The notes below the pieces were generated by a model that worked only from the letters and a program-made list of their open reading frames with translations, was not told the DNA's origin and searched no databases. The translations under genes and the position numbers were made by a program. Source: JAEUOS01 sp965279115 (GTDB lineage: Bacteria > Pseudomonadota > Gammaproteobacteria > Burkholderiales > JAEUOS01). Taken from it: DNA of 64,000 bases. Position 1 is the first letter of the stretch. Every line of letters begins with the position of its first letter. This document shows, piece by piece, positions 35,695 through 44,522 of this stretch. The stretch spans positions 1-64,000 of the forward strand of contig OZ257137.1 in the NCBI GenBank assembly GCA_965279115.1, read 5' to 3'.

Positions 35695-35732
35695 TCCGCA
35701 GGTCCCTGGTTCGAGCCGCGGTCGGGGAGCGA
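35695..35732 (+). repeat. tRNA-Asn 3'-end fragment, copy E
   Basis: TCCGCAGGTCCCTGGTTCGA continues as GCCGCGGTCGGGGAGCGA, the last 38 nt of tRNA-Asn with a few changes (CCA is now CGA). The 5' half and terminator are missing. It follows the brnT promoter region directly and looks like an attachment-site scar. No gene lies in the rest of 35631-35948. Confidence 0.7.
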
Positions 35733-35948
35733 AAACTCGCGGTTGGCAACACGCCCGAAGGTGAGAACACCGCTGCTTGAGTAGCTTCGTCTACGGGCGC
35801 CGCGCACTACGGACCGCTTGCGCCAGCCGATTTGGATTTCGCCAGGATGACGCCTTCTTCAGGGCGACGCACCACGCATGTCTCTCGCGTTGGATCGCCG
35901 GTTCGAATTGAGACGAGACCGACCACCAGCTCAGACCCTCCGGTAGAC

Positions 35949-36428
35949 TCAGACCTTCCGGTAGAACTTCTCGCGCTGCTTGACGACATCGAGCAGCGAC
36001 CAATCGCCCTCCGCCACCACATTGCCCTGCGGCCACAGGGGTCGGACTTCGAGCCCAAGCAACGGCATGACCGCAGGATGCGAGACATAGCGGCCCACCG
36101 TCTGCGCGACAAAGGTCTGCACAAAGACGGAACCTTCCGCGCGCATCGCATCGACCATGGCCTTCGCCCGCGCCTGGTCGAGTTGCGCAAACGCACTGCC
36201 GTGTTCGGCCCGCGCGCGCCGGTCGGCTTCGGCGAGCCCTTCGCCCAGGATCGTGCGCTCGCGGGAACGCATGGTGGCGATATTGTCGTAGAGCCGCAGG
36301 CTGCGCGCGGCCGGCATGTGGCCATCGGCGGAGGCCGGAATCAGCAGGTCCATCAGCACATCGAGCGCTGCGCACTCCGCTTCGCCAAACGGCGCAGGCG
36401 CGATGGAAATCCGGTTCACTGGGCTCAT
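35949..36428 (-). CDS. Gluconate-2-dehydrogenase subunit-3-like small subunit of a GMC dehydrogenase
   Basis: A 159-aa helical protein (APFGEAECAALDVLMDLLIP, SADGHMPAARSLRLYDNIAT) of the Gluconate_2-dh3 family. These small subunits pair with membrane-bound GMC-type flavin dehydrogenases and help their export and folding. No Tat or Sec signal is obvious here. It begins 11 bp after the large-subunit stop and is surely cotranscribed. A cytochrome subunit is not adjacent. Confidence 0.8.
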   Translation of the reverse strand: MSPVNRISIAPAPFGEAECAALDVLMDLLIPASADGHMPAARSLRLYDNIATMRSRERTILGEGLAEADRRARAEHGSAFAQLDQARAKAMVDAMRAEGSVFVQTFVAQTVGRYVSHPAVMPLLGLEVRPLWPQGNVVAEGDWSLLDVVKQREKFYRKV

Positions 36429-36439
36429 GTTCCCGCCCC

Positions 36440-38047
36440 TCAGTCGAACAGGTTGGCCAGGCGCTGTTTCATCGCGTCGGCGATGTACAGGGCGAGCGCC
36501 TGTATCGTGCTGGTCGGGTTGACACCGGCCGAAGTGGTGAAGATGCTGCCGTCGATGATGAAGAGGTTGCGCACTTCATGGGCGCGCCCCCATTCGTTGA
36601 CCACCGAACTGGCCGGATCGAGCCCCATGCGTGCGGTACCCATGTTGTGCCACCCCGCGATCTTGAATGGCGCCTCGACCTGGATCTGCGTGGCCCCTGC
36701 CGTCTTCAGCACTTGGGTGGCCTTTTCGACCGAATGGTCCAGCATGCGCCGGCTGTTCTCGGAAAGCGTGTAGAGGATCTTCGGCGCGGCAATGCCATCC
36801 GCGTCCTTCAACTCGTCGTCAAGGATCACACGGTTGTGCGCCTCGGGGAGGTCCTCGCAGATGTTGACCATTCCCGTGCTGTGGGCGAAGGCCTTGCCGA
36901 GCGCATCATGGAATCCCTCGCCCCACGGGATGCTGCCGTCGCCCAGCCCGAACAGGGCCGTCACCAGGGGGCCGCGGCCGCGCACGACTTCCATGGTGTA
37001 GCCGCGCACAAAGCCGCGTTGCCGATCCGTCTCGTAGAACTCCTGGCTCCAGATGCAGCAGCCGGAGGCGCCGAACTGCCCGTCGAGCCGGTGCGGAAAG
37101 CGGCCGCTGACCCACGCATACGGATGCAGCATGAGATTGCGGCCGACCACGTCGTTGTTGTTGGCAAGGCCATTCGGAAAGCGCCGCGATTTCGAGTTGA
37201 GCAGCAGGCGCGGCGTGCCGATGCCGTTGGCTGCCAGCACCACGACTTCGGCAGCCTGGAAGTGTGGCTGACCTTCGGCGTCGTAGTAGACGACTCCATT
37301 GGCCATGCCGTCTTCATTGACGGTGATCTCGCGCACCCGGCAGCGCGTGCGCAACTGCACCCCGCGGCGGATCGCCTCCGGCCAGTAGGTCACGTCGGTA
37401 CTGCCTTTGGCGCCCTGTGCACAGCCGCTGGTGCAGGGGCCCAGGTTCAGGCAGCGGTCGCGCCCCTCGTAAGGGCGACTGGCGATGGCGCTATCCGAAG
37501 GCCACCAATGCCAGCCCAGCCGGTTGAACGCACGCGCCAGCATCTCGCCCGCCGACCCCAGCGGCAACGGCGGGAGCGGCAATTCGTGATCCGGATACGC
37601 AGGGTCGCCGGACAAGCCCGCCACCCCCATCATGCGGTCGTTCAGGGCAAAAAACGGTTCGAGCGTTTCGTAGCCGATCGGCCAGTCGTCGGCCACGCCG
37701 TCACAGCTCCTGACGCGAAAATCGCTCGGATGAAAGCGCGGGAAATGCGCGGCGTACAGAACCGTACCGCCGCCGACGCCGTTGAAATTGGCGATCTGGA
37801 TCGGGGAGCCCTCGTTGTTGACCGGATAGTCCGTGACGCGCCCGCGCACGTTCGGATTGGAACTGAACTCGCCGATGTGGCGCAGTTCGCCATCCAGGCC
37901 GGTGCTCGGGTAGTGCGCCGGATTCATCCATTCGCCCTGCTCGAGGCACAGGATGCGCATGCGCGTATCGGCCATGCTCCACGCGAAGGCCGCGCCTGCG
38001 GCACCGGCGCCGACGATGAGGACATCGACCGGGGGTTCGTTGATCAT
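36440..38047 (-). CDS. GMC-family flavin dehydrogenase/oxidoreductase
   Basis: A 535-aa protein with an N-terminal FAD-binding motif VDVLIVGAGAAGAAFAWSM, internal GGGTVLYAAHFPRF (flavin contact), CLNLGPCTSGCAQGAKGSTD (Cys-rich stretch seen in the gluconate/sorbitol dehydrogenase branch), GWHNMGTARMG and the C-terminal catalytic region SAGVNPTSTIQALALYIAD. These enzymes oxidise alcohol or sugar groups and pass electrons to cytochrome or quinone. The paired small subunit supports a respiratory dehydrogenase. The substrate is unknown. Confidence 0.92.
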   Translation of the reverse strand: MINEPPVDVLIVGAGAAGAAFAWSMADTRMRILCLEQGEWMNPAHYPSTGLDGELRHIGEFSSNPNVRGRVTDYPVNNEGSPIQIANFNGVGGGTVLYAAHFPRFHPSDFRVRSCDGVADDWPIGYETLEPFFALNDRMMGVAGLSGDPAYPDHELPLPPLPLGSAGEMLARAFNRLGWHWWPSDSAIASRPYEGRDRCLNLGPCTSGCAQGAKGSTDVTYWPEAIRRGVQLRTRCRVREITVNEDGMANGVVYYDAEGQPHFQAAEVVVLAANGIGTPRLLLNSKSRRFPNGLANNNDVVGRNLMLHPYAWVSGRFPHRLDGQFGASGCCIWSQEFYETDRQRGFVRGYTMEVVRGRGPLVTALFGLGDGSIPWGEGFHDALGKAFAHSTGMVNICEDLPEAHNRVILDDELKDADGIAAPKILYTLSENSRRMLDHSVEKATQVLKTAGATQIQVEAPFKIAGWHNMGTARMGLDPASSVVNEWGRAHEVRNLFIIDGSIFTTSAGVNPTSTIQALALYIADAMKQRLANLFD

Positions 38048-38162
38048 GGAATTTCGGAGACTGGTGTCTTGTTGTAACCCGTCAGGCGGTGACCCAGGCG
38101 GGGTTTGCGCGCCGCCCGGGTTGCGGTGCCGCTCACGCCCGCGCCAGGCAGGCGCGCCCCCT

Positions 38163-39185
38163 TCAGGCCGCGATCCGCTGCGCGCCGCCGGCCATTACGG
38201 CGGCCGCGATGTCGAGCGCGCGCAGGCGCAGGTCGGCGTCGAACACGTCCGACACCAGCATGAACTCGTCGGCGTCGGTGGCCTCGGCCAGTTGCATGAA
38301 GCCGTCACGCACGGTATCGGGCCCGCCGATGACGGCGGCGGCCAGGAAGTCGCCGATGGCGGCGCGCTCCTGCGGGTGCAGTTGCGCGACGAAGTCTTCC
38401 ACCGGCGGCTGCAGGCGGGTGCGCCGCCCGGTGAGGATGCCGAGCACGCGCTGGTAGGTGCTGCTCGCCAGGTACTGCGCCTCGTCGTCCGTGGGCGCGG
38501 CGATGAGCGGCACGCCGATCACGACGTAGGGCTTGTCAAGCGTGGCGGATGGCTGGAATGCGCGGCGATAGACATCAAGCGCCTGCAGCAGCATGCGCGG
38601 CGCAAAATGCGAGGCGAACGCATACGGCAGCCCGCGCTCGGCTGCCAATTGCGCCGAAAAAAGACTGGAACCCAGCAGCCAGATCGGCACGTTGGTGCCG
38701 GCGCCGGGCATGGCCACCAGGCGTTGCCCGGGTTCGACCGGGCCCAGCAGGCGCTGCAGTTCGGCCACGTCGCGCGGAAAGTCTTCCTCGGTCTCGACCC
38801 GGTCGCGGCGCAGCGCGCGCATGGTCAGCTGGTCGGTGCCCGGCGCGCGCCCCAGCCCCAGGTCGATGCGGCCCGGGTAAAGCTCCGCCAGCGTGCCGAA
38901 GGCCTCGGCCACCACCAGCGGCGCGTGATTGGGCAGCATGATGCCGCCGGAGCCCACCCGGATGTGGCGCGTGCCCGCGGCAAGGTGCCCCACCAGCACG
39001 GCGGTGGCCGAACTGGCGATGCCCGGCATGTTGTGGTGCTCGGCCACCCAGTAGCGCTTGAAGCCGAGCGACTCGGCGTGCCGTGCGGTGCGTAGCGCGA
39101 TCTGCAAGGCCTGGCCTACGCTCGCCCCTTCGCGCACGGCGACCAGGTCGAGCATGGAAAGGGAGATCTCGGAGAGGGGTTTCAT
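38163..39185 (-). CDS. LLM-class flavin-dependent oxidoreductase (luciferase-like)
   Basis: A 340-aa TIM-barrel monooxygenase: SEISLSMLDLVAVREGASVG, RYWVAEHHNMPGIASSATAV, GGIMLPNHAPLVVAEAFGTL and RIDLGLGRAPGTD form the F420/FMN-binding features of the MsnO8/YhbW-like group. It would use reduced flavin, supplied in trans. A flavin-reductase-like gene lies at 60126 but is not linked. It is upstream of the GMC genes on the same strand, 115 bp away, so co-expression is possible but not clear. Confidence 0.92.
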   Translation of the reverse strand: MKPLSEISLSMLDLVAVREGASVGQALQIALRTARHAESLGFKRYWVAEHHNMPGIASSATAVLVGHLAAGTRHIRVGSGGIMLPNHAPLVVAEAFGTLAELYPGRIDLGLGRAPGTDQLTMRALRRDRVETEEDFPRDVAELQRLLGPVEPGQRLVAMPGAGTNVPIWLLGSSLFSAQLAAERGLPYAFASHFAPRMLLQALDVYRRAFQPSATLDKPYVVIGVPLIAAPTDDEAQYLASSTYQRVLGILTGRRTRLQPPVEDFVAQLHPQERAAIGDFLAAAVIGGPDTVRDGFMQLAEATDADEFMLVSDVFDADLRLRALDIAAAVMAGGAQRIAA

Positions 39186-39315
39186 GAATGGCTGACGCAG
39201 GGTTGGCGGCGCATGTCATGCCGCGGAGGCGAGAGTATGCATCAAGCACGGTTGGTACCGATGCAGCCAGCGAAAAACCGAAGTCAGGGCATGCCCGCCT
39301 GCCCATGACGCTCAA

Positions 39316-39708
39316 CTAGCGCAGCGCATTCCTCAACGCTTTCTGCACACCCGGGTCGGACAATATGCCTTTGAGAATGGCCGCGCCGGTTGCAATCAGC
39401 GCCTGCGAGACAAGATCGGTCGCGGGGGCCGCCAACGCATTGGCGCTTCTCTTCGGCGACTGAGCCGAACCTGCACCGTTGGCGGATGCGCCCGCATCGG
39501 CTCCGCCACGCACCGCCTTGGACAGCCAGCTGCCCAGGTTGGCGCTATAGGGCCTTCGTCTGTTCTTGGGCAATCCTGCCTGTGCCTTGGCAAGCCGCCG
39601 TTCGCTGGTGAGCCTGGTGCCCTTGGCTTGCAGTTCCCGAGCGGCGGTGACCACAACATCGATCTCTTCTGCCGTCCATCGAATCCGTGTCTTTGCTTTG
39701 GTTGCCAT
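39316..39708 (-). CDS. Hypothetical basic protein
   Basis: A 130-aa protein. The N-terminus TKAKTRIRWTAEEIDVVVTA, then ARELQAKGTRLTSERRLAKA, looks like a Myb-like helical segment; the middle is Ala/Gly/Ser-rich linker; and the C-terminus is a short helix (VSQALIATGAAILKGILSD). The basic head might bind DNA. An in-frame start 21 bp upstream is possible. The family is not recognised. Confidence 0.55.
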   Translation of the reverse strand: MATKAKTRIRWTAEEIDVVVTAARELQAKGTRLTSERRLAKAQAGLPKNRRRPYSANLGSWLSKAVRGGADAGASANGAGSAQSPKRSANALAAPATDLVSQALIATGAAILKGILSDPGVQKALRNALR

Positions 39709-40233
39709 GTTGATACCTTCAATACGCAATACTTCAATCCCCCAGCCGCGATTTTCGCATCAAAAATCGACAAAACAGTCAAAATACGTAAATTGCATAG
39801 GACAGCCTGACAATCCTTGCAGGTTTGGCGGATCATTCAGCCTTCAATCGCCAACCGGTCCGCGCCATACCAACCAGGATTCGCATGTTGCGAAATCGGC
39901 CTGGACGGCGGACCGACCCCAACGGGCTTCGAGATGGACGCTGAATCCGTTTTTATCTCCGCATTCATATTCGGTTACGTCGCGGAACTGGCGTTGCGCT
40001 GGATCTGGCGACGCTGGTTTGGTTCCGGTCGCCAGGTTGGCAAGAAGGCGCTCGGCGAGTAGCCATCGGGCAGGCTGCCTGGCCTGTCGAAGGCGACGCC
40101 AGTGCGAGCGGCGCAGGGTCGACAGGGCTTCGATGGCCCGGCTCGGATGTTCGGTATCGCACGGACAATCCCGTCCGAACCGGCGATGGTGGGGTACGGG
40201 TCACTTCCCGTGACCAAACTCCCGGAGGGCATC
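39709..40233. other. Mostly non-coding stretch
   Basis: Apart from a possible 42-aa membrane peptide at 39934, I see no gene. The left part is AT-richer and carries the promoter side of the minus-strand basic protein. Confidence 0.4.
39934..40062 (+). CDS. Possible small membrane peptide
   Basis: A 42-residue frame with a single hydrophobic/aromatic helix (SVFISAFIFGYVAELALRWI) and a basic tail. The composition is right for a small inner-membrane peptide, but no good ribosome-binding site precedes the ATG, so support is weak. Confidence 0.3.
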   Translation: MDAESVFISAFIFGYVAELALRWIWRRWFGSGRQVGKKALGE

Positions 40234-40749
40234 GTGCAGTACCGGAACTCCTTTCCCGAGATACCGTCGCTGGCCATGGTGGTCACGATGTTGCTTGTCC
40301 CGGCCGGGGCGGGCGCCGCGCCGCTTTGCCGCTGGGTGGACGATAGCGGCCGCACCCAGATGGCCGGCACCGTGCCGGACCCGTACAAGGCAGCCGCCAC
40401 CTGCACTGACTCGCAGCAGTACGAAATCTCCCCTGAGCAGCGCAGGGCAGGCGAACAAAGGGCGGAGGCGGACAAGGCCCGGGCGCGATCCGAAGCCACC
40501 AGGCTGCCCGTGCCATCAGCATCGGGCAAGACCCGCACCGCCACCCCGCCACCGCCATCCCTAACGAAGCGGCCTGCGGAAGTCGTGACCGATGCCACAT
40601 CCTGTTCGACCTGGTGGCGGCTCTACGACGAGAGCGGCGAATGCTTCGGCCCCTACAGGACGGCGCGCGGCGGCACCAAGGCCGAAGCCTTCGCGGTGTG
40701 CAACGTCGTTCTCAGTCCGGAATCAAGGTGCGGTCCGCGCAGCAACTGA
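40234..40749 (+). CDS. Exported DUF4124-like hypothetical protein
   Basis: A 171-aa protein starting with GTG after a strong GGAGG. The signal peptide is SLAMVVTMLLVPAGAGA, cleaved near GAA. LCRWVDDSGRTQMAGTVPD is a DUF4124-type segment, then a charged coiled-coil stretch (EQRRAGEQRAEADKARARSE), a Pro-rich linker and a C-terminal part with four Cys (TSCSTWWRLYDESGECFGPY, FAVCNVV, SRCGP) that probably form disulfides. It acts in the periplasm; its role is unknown. Confidence 0.75.
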   Translation: MQYRNSFPEIPSLAMVVTMLLVPAGAGAAPLCRWVDDSGRTQMAGTVPDPYKAAATCTDSQQYEISPEQRRAGEQRAEADKARARSEATRLPVPSASGKTRTATPPPPSLTKRPAEVVTDATSCSTWWRLYDESGECFGPYRTARGGTKAEAFAVCNVVLSPESRCGPRSN

Positions 40750-40923
40750 AGTAAGGCGGTCGCGGCGATTCGCACTTTTCCTTTCCTTGGGAAACCGGCG
40801 GGAGCGGGACTATACTTTCCCGCAAATAGAGAGAACAGTTCGCATATCGCCGAACCAGTTCCCGATTGCGGTTGTGCACCGATGCCTTCGCGCCGGCGCA
40901 CGTCCCGCCGAGGAGAACATTCC

Positions 40924-41883
40924 ATGCTTCGCACCTGGATTCTGGCGGTGGCTGTGGCAGTCTTCGCATCCGCAAGTCACGCGCAGTCCTTTCCGGCCCG
41001 GACCATTCGCATGGTCGTCGGCTTTCCGCCAGGCACGGCCACCGACCTGATCGCGCGGCAACTGGCCGAGCGCCTGACCGAATCCAATGGCTGGACGGTG
41101 ATCGTCGAGAACAAGGTCGGCCAGGCCGGCAGCGTGGCGGCTGCGGACGTGGCGCGCGCAACGCCGGATGGGCATACCCTGCTGGTCACCGCGAACGGCC
41201 CGCTCGCCACCAACCCCAGCCTCTATGCCAACGTTCGCTACGACACACTGCGCGACTTCGCGCCGATCGCGCCCATCGTGGTGTTGCCGTATGTGCTGGT
41301 GGTCAATGCGAACTCCCGCTACCGCACCGTGCAGGACCTGATCGCCGCCGGCAAGGCGGCTCCGGAAAAGCTCAACTACTCCAGCCCGGGCAACGGCACC
41401 ACCGCGCACCTGATCGGCGCCTCGTTCGCCAAGCAGGCGGACGTCAAGTACACGCATGTGCCGTACAAGGGCAGCGCGGAGTCGCTCAACGGCATGCTGG
41501 CGGGCAACATCGACCTTCTGTTCGAAACATCGGTGGTGACCGTGCCGCTGATCAGCGGCGCCAAATTGCGGCCGATCGCAGTAACCACCCCATCACGCAT
41601 CGGTTCGCTGCCCGATGTGCCCACGCTGCGCGAAGCCGGCGTCCCGCTGGCAATGTCGGCCTGGCTCGGCGTGGTGGCCCCGGCGGGCTTGCCTGTTGCG
41701 GTCCTGAGCCAGCTCAACGCGGAGATCAACAAGGCCACCGGTTCGCCGGCCTTCAAGGGCCGCCTGGCGCAACTGGGCGCGGAGGCGAGTTCCGGCACGC
41801 CGGAGGAGTTCGCTGCATTCCTTAAAGCCGAGATGCAAAGATGGGCGCAGGCGGTGCGTGATTCCAACGCACGCGCCGAGTAA
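40924..41883 (+). CDS. Bug-family periplasmic solute receptor (TctC-like)
   Basis: A 319-aa protein with signal peptide MLRTWILAVAVAVFASASHA. The core has IRMVVGFPPGTATDLIARQL, VIVENKVGQAGSVAA and YTHVPYKGSAESLNGML. It is the first of three same-strand genes with a cupin-like protein (18 bp later) and a short-chain dehydrogenase, so ligand and pathway are probably shared. Confidence 0.93.
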   Translation: MLRTWILAVAVAVFASASHAQSFPARTIRMVVGFPPGTATDLIARQLAERLTESNGWTVIVENKVGQAGSVAAADVARATPDGHTLLVTANGPLATNPSLYANVRYDTLRDFAPIAPIVVLPYVLVVNANSRYRTVQDLIAAGKAAPEKLNYSSPGNGTTAHLIGASFAKQADVKYTHVPYKGSAESLNGMLAGNIDLLFETSVVTVPLISGAKLRPIAVTTPSRIGSLPDVPTLREAGVPLAMSAWLGVVAPAGLPVAVLSQLNAEINKATGSPAFKGRLAQLGAEASSGTPEEFAAFLKAEMQRWAQAVRDSNARAE

Positions 41884-41901
41884 GGCCACGGAGGCGCAAG
41901 C

Positions 41902-42690
41902 ATGCAGGCAATGTCCCATATCGAAGCCGCGCCGACGCGGTTTTCGCGCGTGTCCGCAGGCGGGCAGCAGGTCTGGCGCACGGAATTCATCGGCCCGCCG
42001 CCCTCCCCGGTGAGCTCGGATTCGCTGTCAGTCGCCGGAGCGATCGAGTACGTCGAACCACAACCCGGCGAGGTGCGAGCGCCGCAGGCCTTTCTCGTCG
42101 AGCAGGAAGCGGGCGCCGTGGTGGCGCCGCATTTTCATTTCGTCGACCAGTTCCAGGTGGTGGTGGCGGGCTCCGGTTCGCTCGGACGACATCCGGTGGC
42201 GCCGCTTTCGGTGCATTTCGCCGCGGCCTCCACCGGGTACGGCCCGATCACGCCCGGCACCGAAGGCCTGTCGTACTTCACCATGCGCGCCAGCGCCGAC
42301 CAGACCGGCGCCCAGTATCTTCCCGCAGCGCGGCCGCGCATGCGGGCAGGCGTGCGGCGCAACGTGGTGGTCGATCGCATCCTCTCCGCGACACCGGAGG
42401 AAGCGGCTGCGCGCACCCGCAGTGCGATCGAGACGATGCTCGAGAACGAGGACGGGCTTGCGGTCTTCTACATGCGCATCGCGCCCGGCGATTCGATGGT
42501 GCCGCCCCCGGCCGCGCAAAGCCAGGGTATTTCGATGCTAGTAGCGGCCGGTTCACTCTCGATTGGCGGGCAGCAATATGCGGCCTGGTCCTGCCTGTTC
42601 GCTGGCCCCCACGAGGACCCGGTGCCCCTGCAGGCGTCCCCGGCGGGCGCCGAGGTGCTGGTGCTGCGCTATCCCCGCAAGCCGGCGTAG
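41902..42690 (+). CDS. Cupin-fold hypothetical protein
   Basis: A 262-aa protein. Two beta-barrel halves are suggested: the first around APHFHFVDQFQVVVAGSGSL (His-x-His and Gln in cupin positions), the second around GISMLVAAGSLSIGGQQYAA. A bicupin could be an enzyme or sensor of small acids. It sits between the Bug receptor and the SDR gene in one operon. The exact family is not recognised. Confidence 0.7.
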   Translation: MQAMSHIEAAPTRFSRVSAGGQQVWRTEFIGPPPSPVSSDSLSVAGAIEYVEPQPGEVRAPQAFLVEQEAGAVVAPHFHFVDQFQVVVAGSGSLGRHPVAPLSVHFAAASTGYGPITPGTEGLSYFTMRASADQTGAQYLPAARPRMRAGVRRNVVVDRILSATPEEAAARTRSAIETMLENEDGLAVFYMRIAPGDSMVPPPAAQSQGISMLVAAGSLSIGGQQYAAWSCLFAGPHEDPVPLQASPAGAEVLVLRYPRKPA

Positions 42691-42787
42691 CAACGCCGCG
42701 CCGCCGGCAGAAACGTTTCGACCCACAACCGATGACCGGCACGCCACAGCGCCGCGCCGGCGTCGCACATTCAAGGAAAAGCAAGCA

Positions 42788-43576
42788 ATGAACCTTAATC
42801 TGGCTGGCAAGAGCGCACTGGTCACCGGTGCGAGCCTGGGAATCGGCAAGGCCATCGCCATGGAGCTTGCACAGGAGGGCGTCAATGTCGTGATCAACGC
42901 GCGCAACGCCGAGCGGCTCGCCGCCACCGCCGCCGAGATCAGCACCGCCACCGGCATGCGGGTGGTGGCCGAGGCCGGCGACATGGCAGTGGCCGGCGAC
43001 GTCCTGCGCGTGGTCGAGCGGGTGCGCAGCGAGTTCGGCCGTATCGACATACTGATCAACAACGCCGGCTCCTCGCCGGCCGGGCGCATCGAGGAAGTCA
43101 GCGACGAGACCTGGCTCAAGTCGCTGACCTTGAAGCCGATGGGCTACGTGCGCTGCGCGCGTGCCGTGGTGCCGGACATGCGCCGCCAGCGCTGGGGACG
43201 CATCATCAACGTGATCGGCCGCAGCGGCCACCAGCCGCGTCCCTGGTATGTGGTGGGCGGCGCGGCCAACGCCTCGTTGCTGAATTTCACCAAGGCGCTG
43301 GCCGATGAACTCGCCGCCGACAACGTGCTGGTCAACGGCATCAACCCGGGCCCGGTGCAGACGCCGCGCTGGGACGACCACATCAGCCAGGGTGCCAAAT
43401 CGAACAGTGAAGCCGAGGCCGCCGTGCTGGCCCAGATGATCGCCACCGTGCCGCTGGGCCGCGTGGGTACGCCGGATGAAGTGTCGGGCATGGTCGCGTT
43501 CCTGTGTTCGGACCGGGCGTCATTCATCACCGGCACGCTGATCAACATAGACGGGGGAGGAACGCGCTGCATATGA
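42788..43576 (+). CDS. Short-chain dehydrogenase/reductase with altered active site
   Basis: A 262-aa Rossmann-fold protein. TGASLGIG (residues 13-20) binds NAD(P) and NNAG (91-94) is intact. The catalytic region reads NVIGRSGHQPRPWYVVGG: Tyr154 is kept, but the Lys normally four residues later is Gly158, and the usual Ser position is Gly or shifted. The C-terminal GINPGPVQTPRWDDH is typical of SDRs. It may be a divergent reductase subgroup or a non-classical catalyst. It follows the cupin gene by 97 bp. Confidence 0.85.
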   Translation: MNLNLAGKSALVTGASLGIGKAIAMELAQEGVNVVINARNAERLAATAAEISTATGMRVVAEAGDMAVAGDVLRVVERVRSEFGRIDILINNAGSSPAGRIEEVSDETWLKSLTLKPMGYVRCARAVVPDMRRQRWGRIINVIGRSGHQPRPWYVVGGAANASLLNFTKALADELAADNVLVNGINPGPVQTPRWDDHISQGAKSNSEAEAAVLAQMIATVPLGRVGTPDEVSGMVAFLCSDRASFITGTLINIDGGGTRCI

Positions 43577-43663
43577 CAGCGCGGCCTGGCACGGCTGGCG
43601 CGACTTTCAGTGATCGCGCGCTTGCGCTGCGGTTATTGACAGATCGTTGACGAGCGTCCCCTG

Positions 43664-44215
43664 TCAGCGCTTCAACCGCGGCAAGCGCCCGGGTTCGCCG
43701 GGACCGATCTTCCCGTCCGCCCGCGCCGCAAGGTAGGCATACAGGTCCAGTACGTGCGGGTCCACCCGGGCATCGCCCTCCCAGGCCGGCATGATGACCC
43801 GGCCACCGGTGCCGCGCTCACGCCGCATGATCTGCTCGAGCATCGTGTCGGGCGTCGCCGCGCCGTTGTCCGCCGCCGGACCATCGGGCGGCGAGACGAT
43901 GCTGTAGCTGGCCAGCACCTTGGCCGCAAAGGCGCGCGGGGTCATGCCACCGATACGCGCCACCAGGTTGGGCGCGTTCGCGGTACCCACACCGCCAGTG
44001 CCATGACAGGCGTAGCAGGTCGAATGGAAGGCGCGCCATCCCGCGTAGGTGCCGGCGTCGACACGGCCATCGACCACCCGGTAGTCACCCGGCATGGGCT
44101 CGGTACGCGGCTGTGCCGCCGCAAGTGGTGCCCCAAAGGCACCCACAAGCACCGCCACCCACCCTGCGCAACCGGCAGTTCGCCTGATGATGGAAAGACT
44201 GATCGCGCGCGTCAT
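43664..44215 (-). CDS. Mono-heme cytochrome c
   Basis: A 183-aa exported protein. A signal peptide of about 34 residues is cleaved near AAAQP. The heme-binding CYACH motif lies at C67-H71 and a candidate axial Met in VIMPAWEGD. Such cytochromes accept electrons from periplasmic dehydrogenases. AAGGA at the right distance supports the ATG. No dehydrogenase is adjacent; the GMC pair 5.6 kb away is a possible but unproven partner. Confidence 0.88.
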   Translation of the reverse strand: MTRAISLSIIRRTAGCAGWVAVLVGAFGAPLAAAQPRTEPMPGDYRVVDGRVDAGTYAGWRAFHSTCYACHGTGGVGTANAPNLVARIGGMTPRAFAAKVLASYSIVSPPDGPAADNGAATPDTMLEQIMRRERGTGGRVIMPAWEGDARVDPHVLDLYAYLAARADGKIGPGEPGRLPRLKR

Positions 44216-44492
44216 TGGCTGTCCTTAAGCGTACTCCAAGCTTGCATGATGGCGCATTGCCACGCGCCGGAGTTGAGGGAGATCAAGCGGCGCGCGGCAT
44301 TGCTTGAGGGATACGGCAATTTCTTCCGGATTCGATTGCGCCAGTTCGAAATTGTCGGTTGCACGAACGACAAACCACCCGAAACAGGTTCGGAGTCGCG
44401 CGCCGAGGTGTCGAAGTTCAGTACGCGCCGAAGGACAGCCCGGGATGCGCGGACCTGGCATGGCCAAGGCCGGCAAATAGCAGTGGCCAATA
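44216..44492. other. Intergenic region, nothing supported
   Basis: Between the cytochrome c gene and the SOS box I see only short frames without ribosome-binding sites or recognisable sequence. It presumably carries the promoters of the divergent genes. Confidence 0.4.
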
Positions 44493-44512
44493 TACTGTTT
44501 TTATTTACAGTA
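44493..44512. promoter_or_regulatory. LexA (SOS) box
   Basis: TACTGTTTTTATTTACAGTA matches the CTGT-N8-ACAG LexA consensus with the symmetric TA ends, in a locally AT-rich stretch 10 bp upstream of the zinc-ribbon protein gene. LexA bound here would block transcription until DNA damage. Confidence 0.8.
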
Positions 44513-44522
44513 TTATTCAGTC

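Noticed and set aside
44225..44476. Minus-strand frame that could share the LexA box
   Set aside because: TTG start, no ribosome-binding site, no protein-like features; the box is better assigned to the zinc-ribbon gene.
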